Source: Simmondsia chinensis
Lineage: Eukaryota; Streptophyta; Magnoliopsida; Caryophyllales; Simmondsiaceae
Direction of reading: 5' to 3'
DNA: 64,000 bases
Assembly: GCA_018398585.1 (NCBI GenBank)
Contig: JAGTTD010000011.1
Span: 21,618,926-21,682,925, forward strand
Shown here: positions 63,529 to 64,000 of the stretch, piece by piece
Layout of the letters: each line of letters begins with the position of its first letter
How positions within the stretch are numbered: position 1 is the stretch's first letter
The notes under the pieces: generated by a model
Databases searched by the model: none
What the model saw: only the letters and a program-made list of their open reading frames with translations
What the model was told of the DNA's origin: nothing
Translations under genes and position numbers: made by a program

Positions 63529-64000
63529 ATGGCTCGTTGACGACAAAGGAGCGCAGCCGTTGAGGACGTTTACAAGCGAGACATCCAGAGAAATACTGTG
63601 AGGAAGTTTGAGGAGTTGGAGGAGAAATTCCGACTAATCGAGCTTTGCTTGATTCAATTGGGGCAAATCCTGATCTTGAACTAGGAACCTAGCCCCATGC
63701 CCCTTAACACCGGGTGCCTAGGACGATATGGATGAGAGCTTTTAGAATCCGTTCCCGGATGCTGAGCTACCAAACCGAAGGCAGAGAAGAGGTTGGCCTT
63801 TTACCGGTGACATCAACGATTTTGCCAATCGGAGGTGGGAATCTGGCCTTCAGATTGAAATACTGGAGTTTAATCGAGGAGGACGCTTGGAGGAGTTTTG
63901 CATCTGGCTGGCGGCAGTGGAGGAGGTCCTTGAGTTCAGGGAGGTCCCGAAGAGGAAACAAGCGCCATTTTTCGCAACCCGACTTTGGGGAAGGGTGTCT
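63529..64000 (+). pseudogene. B2 gypsy gag N-terminal region, cut by window end
   Basis: Begins with ATG at 63529 and a TGA at the fourth codon (MAR-stop), then RQRSAAVEDVYKRDIQRN, comparable to the B1 gag start. A later frame (from about 63765) gives LQIEILEFNRGGRLEEFCIW and FATRLWGRVS, matching the usual gag block (I.EF.G.L..EEF.DWL..VE, then KLVA.RLRG.A). The continuation lies outside the window. Confidence 0.75.

Larger units (their letters stand above)
56396..64000 (+). mobile_element. Ty3/gypsy family B element B2, 5' part, with nested copia
   Basis: The 5' LTR starts TGATGCAGC at 56396, is interrupted at 56467 by the copia element, resumes at 63036-63040 and ends GCTGCATCA at 63497. 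A degenerate primer site and a gag region follow and run off the window. Family membership rests on the LTR words shared with B1. Confidence 0.85.

Overview
This window is angiosperm nuclear DNA, probably from a woody dicot-like plant with a repeat-rich genome; the sequence alone does not settle the species. It is AT-rich between genes and contains a spliced plant gene, plant-type LTR retrotransposons primed by initiator tRNA-Met, plant L1 and RTE LINEs, hAT and PIF/Harbinger DNA transposons, tRNA-derived and 5S-rRNA-derived SINEs, and foldback MITEs. There are no operons, phage genes or CRISPR arrays. I find one convincing intact host gene: a thaumatin-like protein (PR-5) with one intron at 42573-43585. 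Almost everything else is mobile DNA in various states of decay.

Layout. 1-3340: a decayed Tat-lineage Ty3/gypsy pol with two RNase H domains and a tandem-repeat 3' region. 3341-5831: a truncated minus-strand gypsy gag-pro with its LTR. 5838-9189: LINE scraps, foldback MITEs, a SINE-like repeat and a copia-type LTR remnant. 9190-19203: a small non-autonomous LTR element (family A) whose 5' LTR holds a 3 kb hAT transposon and whose interior holds a 6 kb L1 LINE. 19611-20957: a foldback element, a 36-base poly(C) run and a hAT MITE. 21908-25146: a structurally perfect non-autonomous LTR element (family C) with one orphan ORF. 25278-27215: an RTE-type LINE. 27391-32942: MITEs, a Harbinger cluster with a transposase scrap, and a hAT MITE. 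33059-34785: a family A element with both LTRs. 35081-39960: a chromovirus-like gypsy element. 40088-42185: a hAT MITE sitting in a LINE RNase H remnant.

42573-43585 is the thaumatin-like gene, with a SINE inserted 26 bp past its stop codon. 43750-56395: 5S-derived SINEs, a MITE with GGTTAACC motifs, a minus-strand family A element (46985-51485) interrupted by a 5S-SINE and by a complete gypsy deletion derivative (family B, 48343-51306), then SINE tails and LINE scraps. 56396-64000: a family B element that runs off the window and whose 5' LTR carries a nearly complete Ty1/copia element (56468-63035, minus strand).

The nesting can be read as history because target-site duplications survive at many junctions: CCCTAACT (hAT), CTTAG (B1), CAGTG (C), GGGTT (copia), GTTGGAGC (hAT MITE), a 16-bp repeat (5S-SINE) and a 17-bp repeat (SINE behind the host gene). 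Family A and C elements, and B1, lack their own polymerase and would depend on enzymes from autonomous relatives. The most unusual objects are the 5S-rRNA-headed SINEs, one with about 190 bp of extra 5' sequence inside its duplication, the orphan ORF of family C, and a copia primer-binding region that is perfectly complementary to a stretch of its own LTR.
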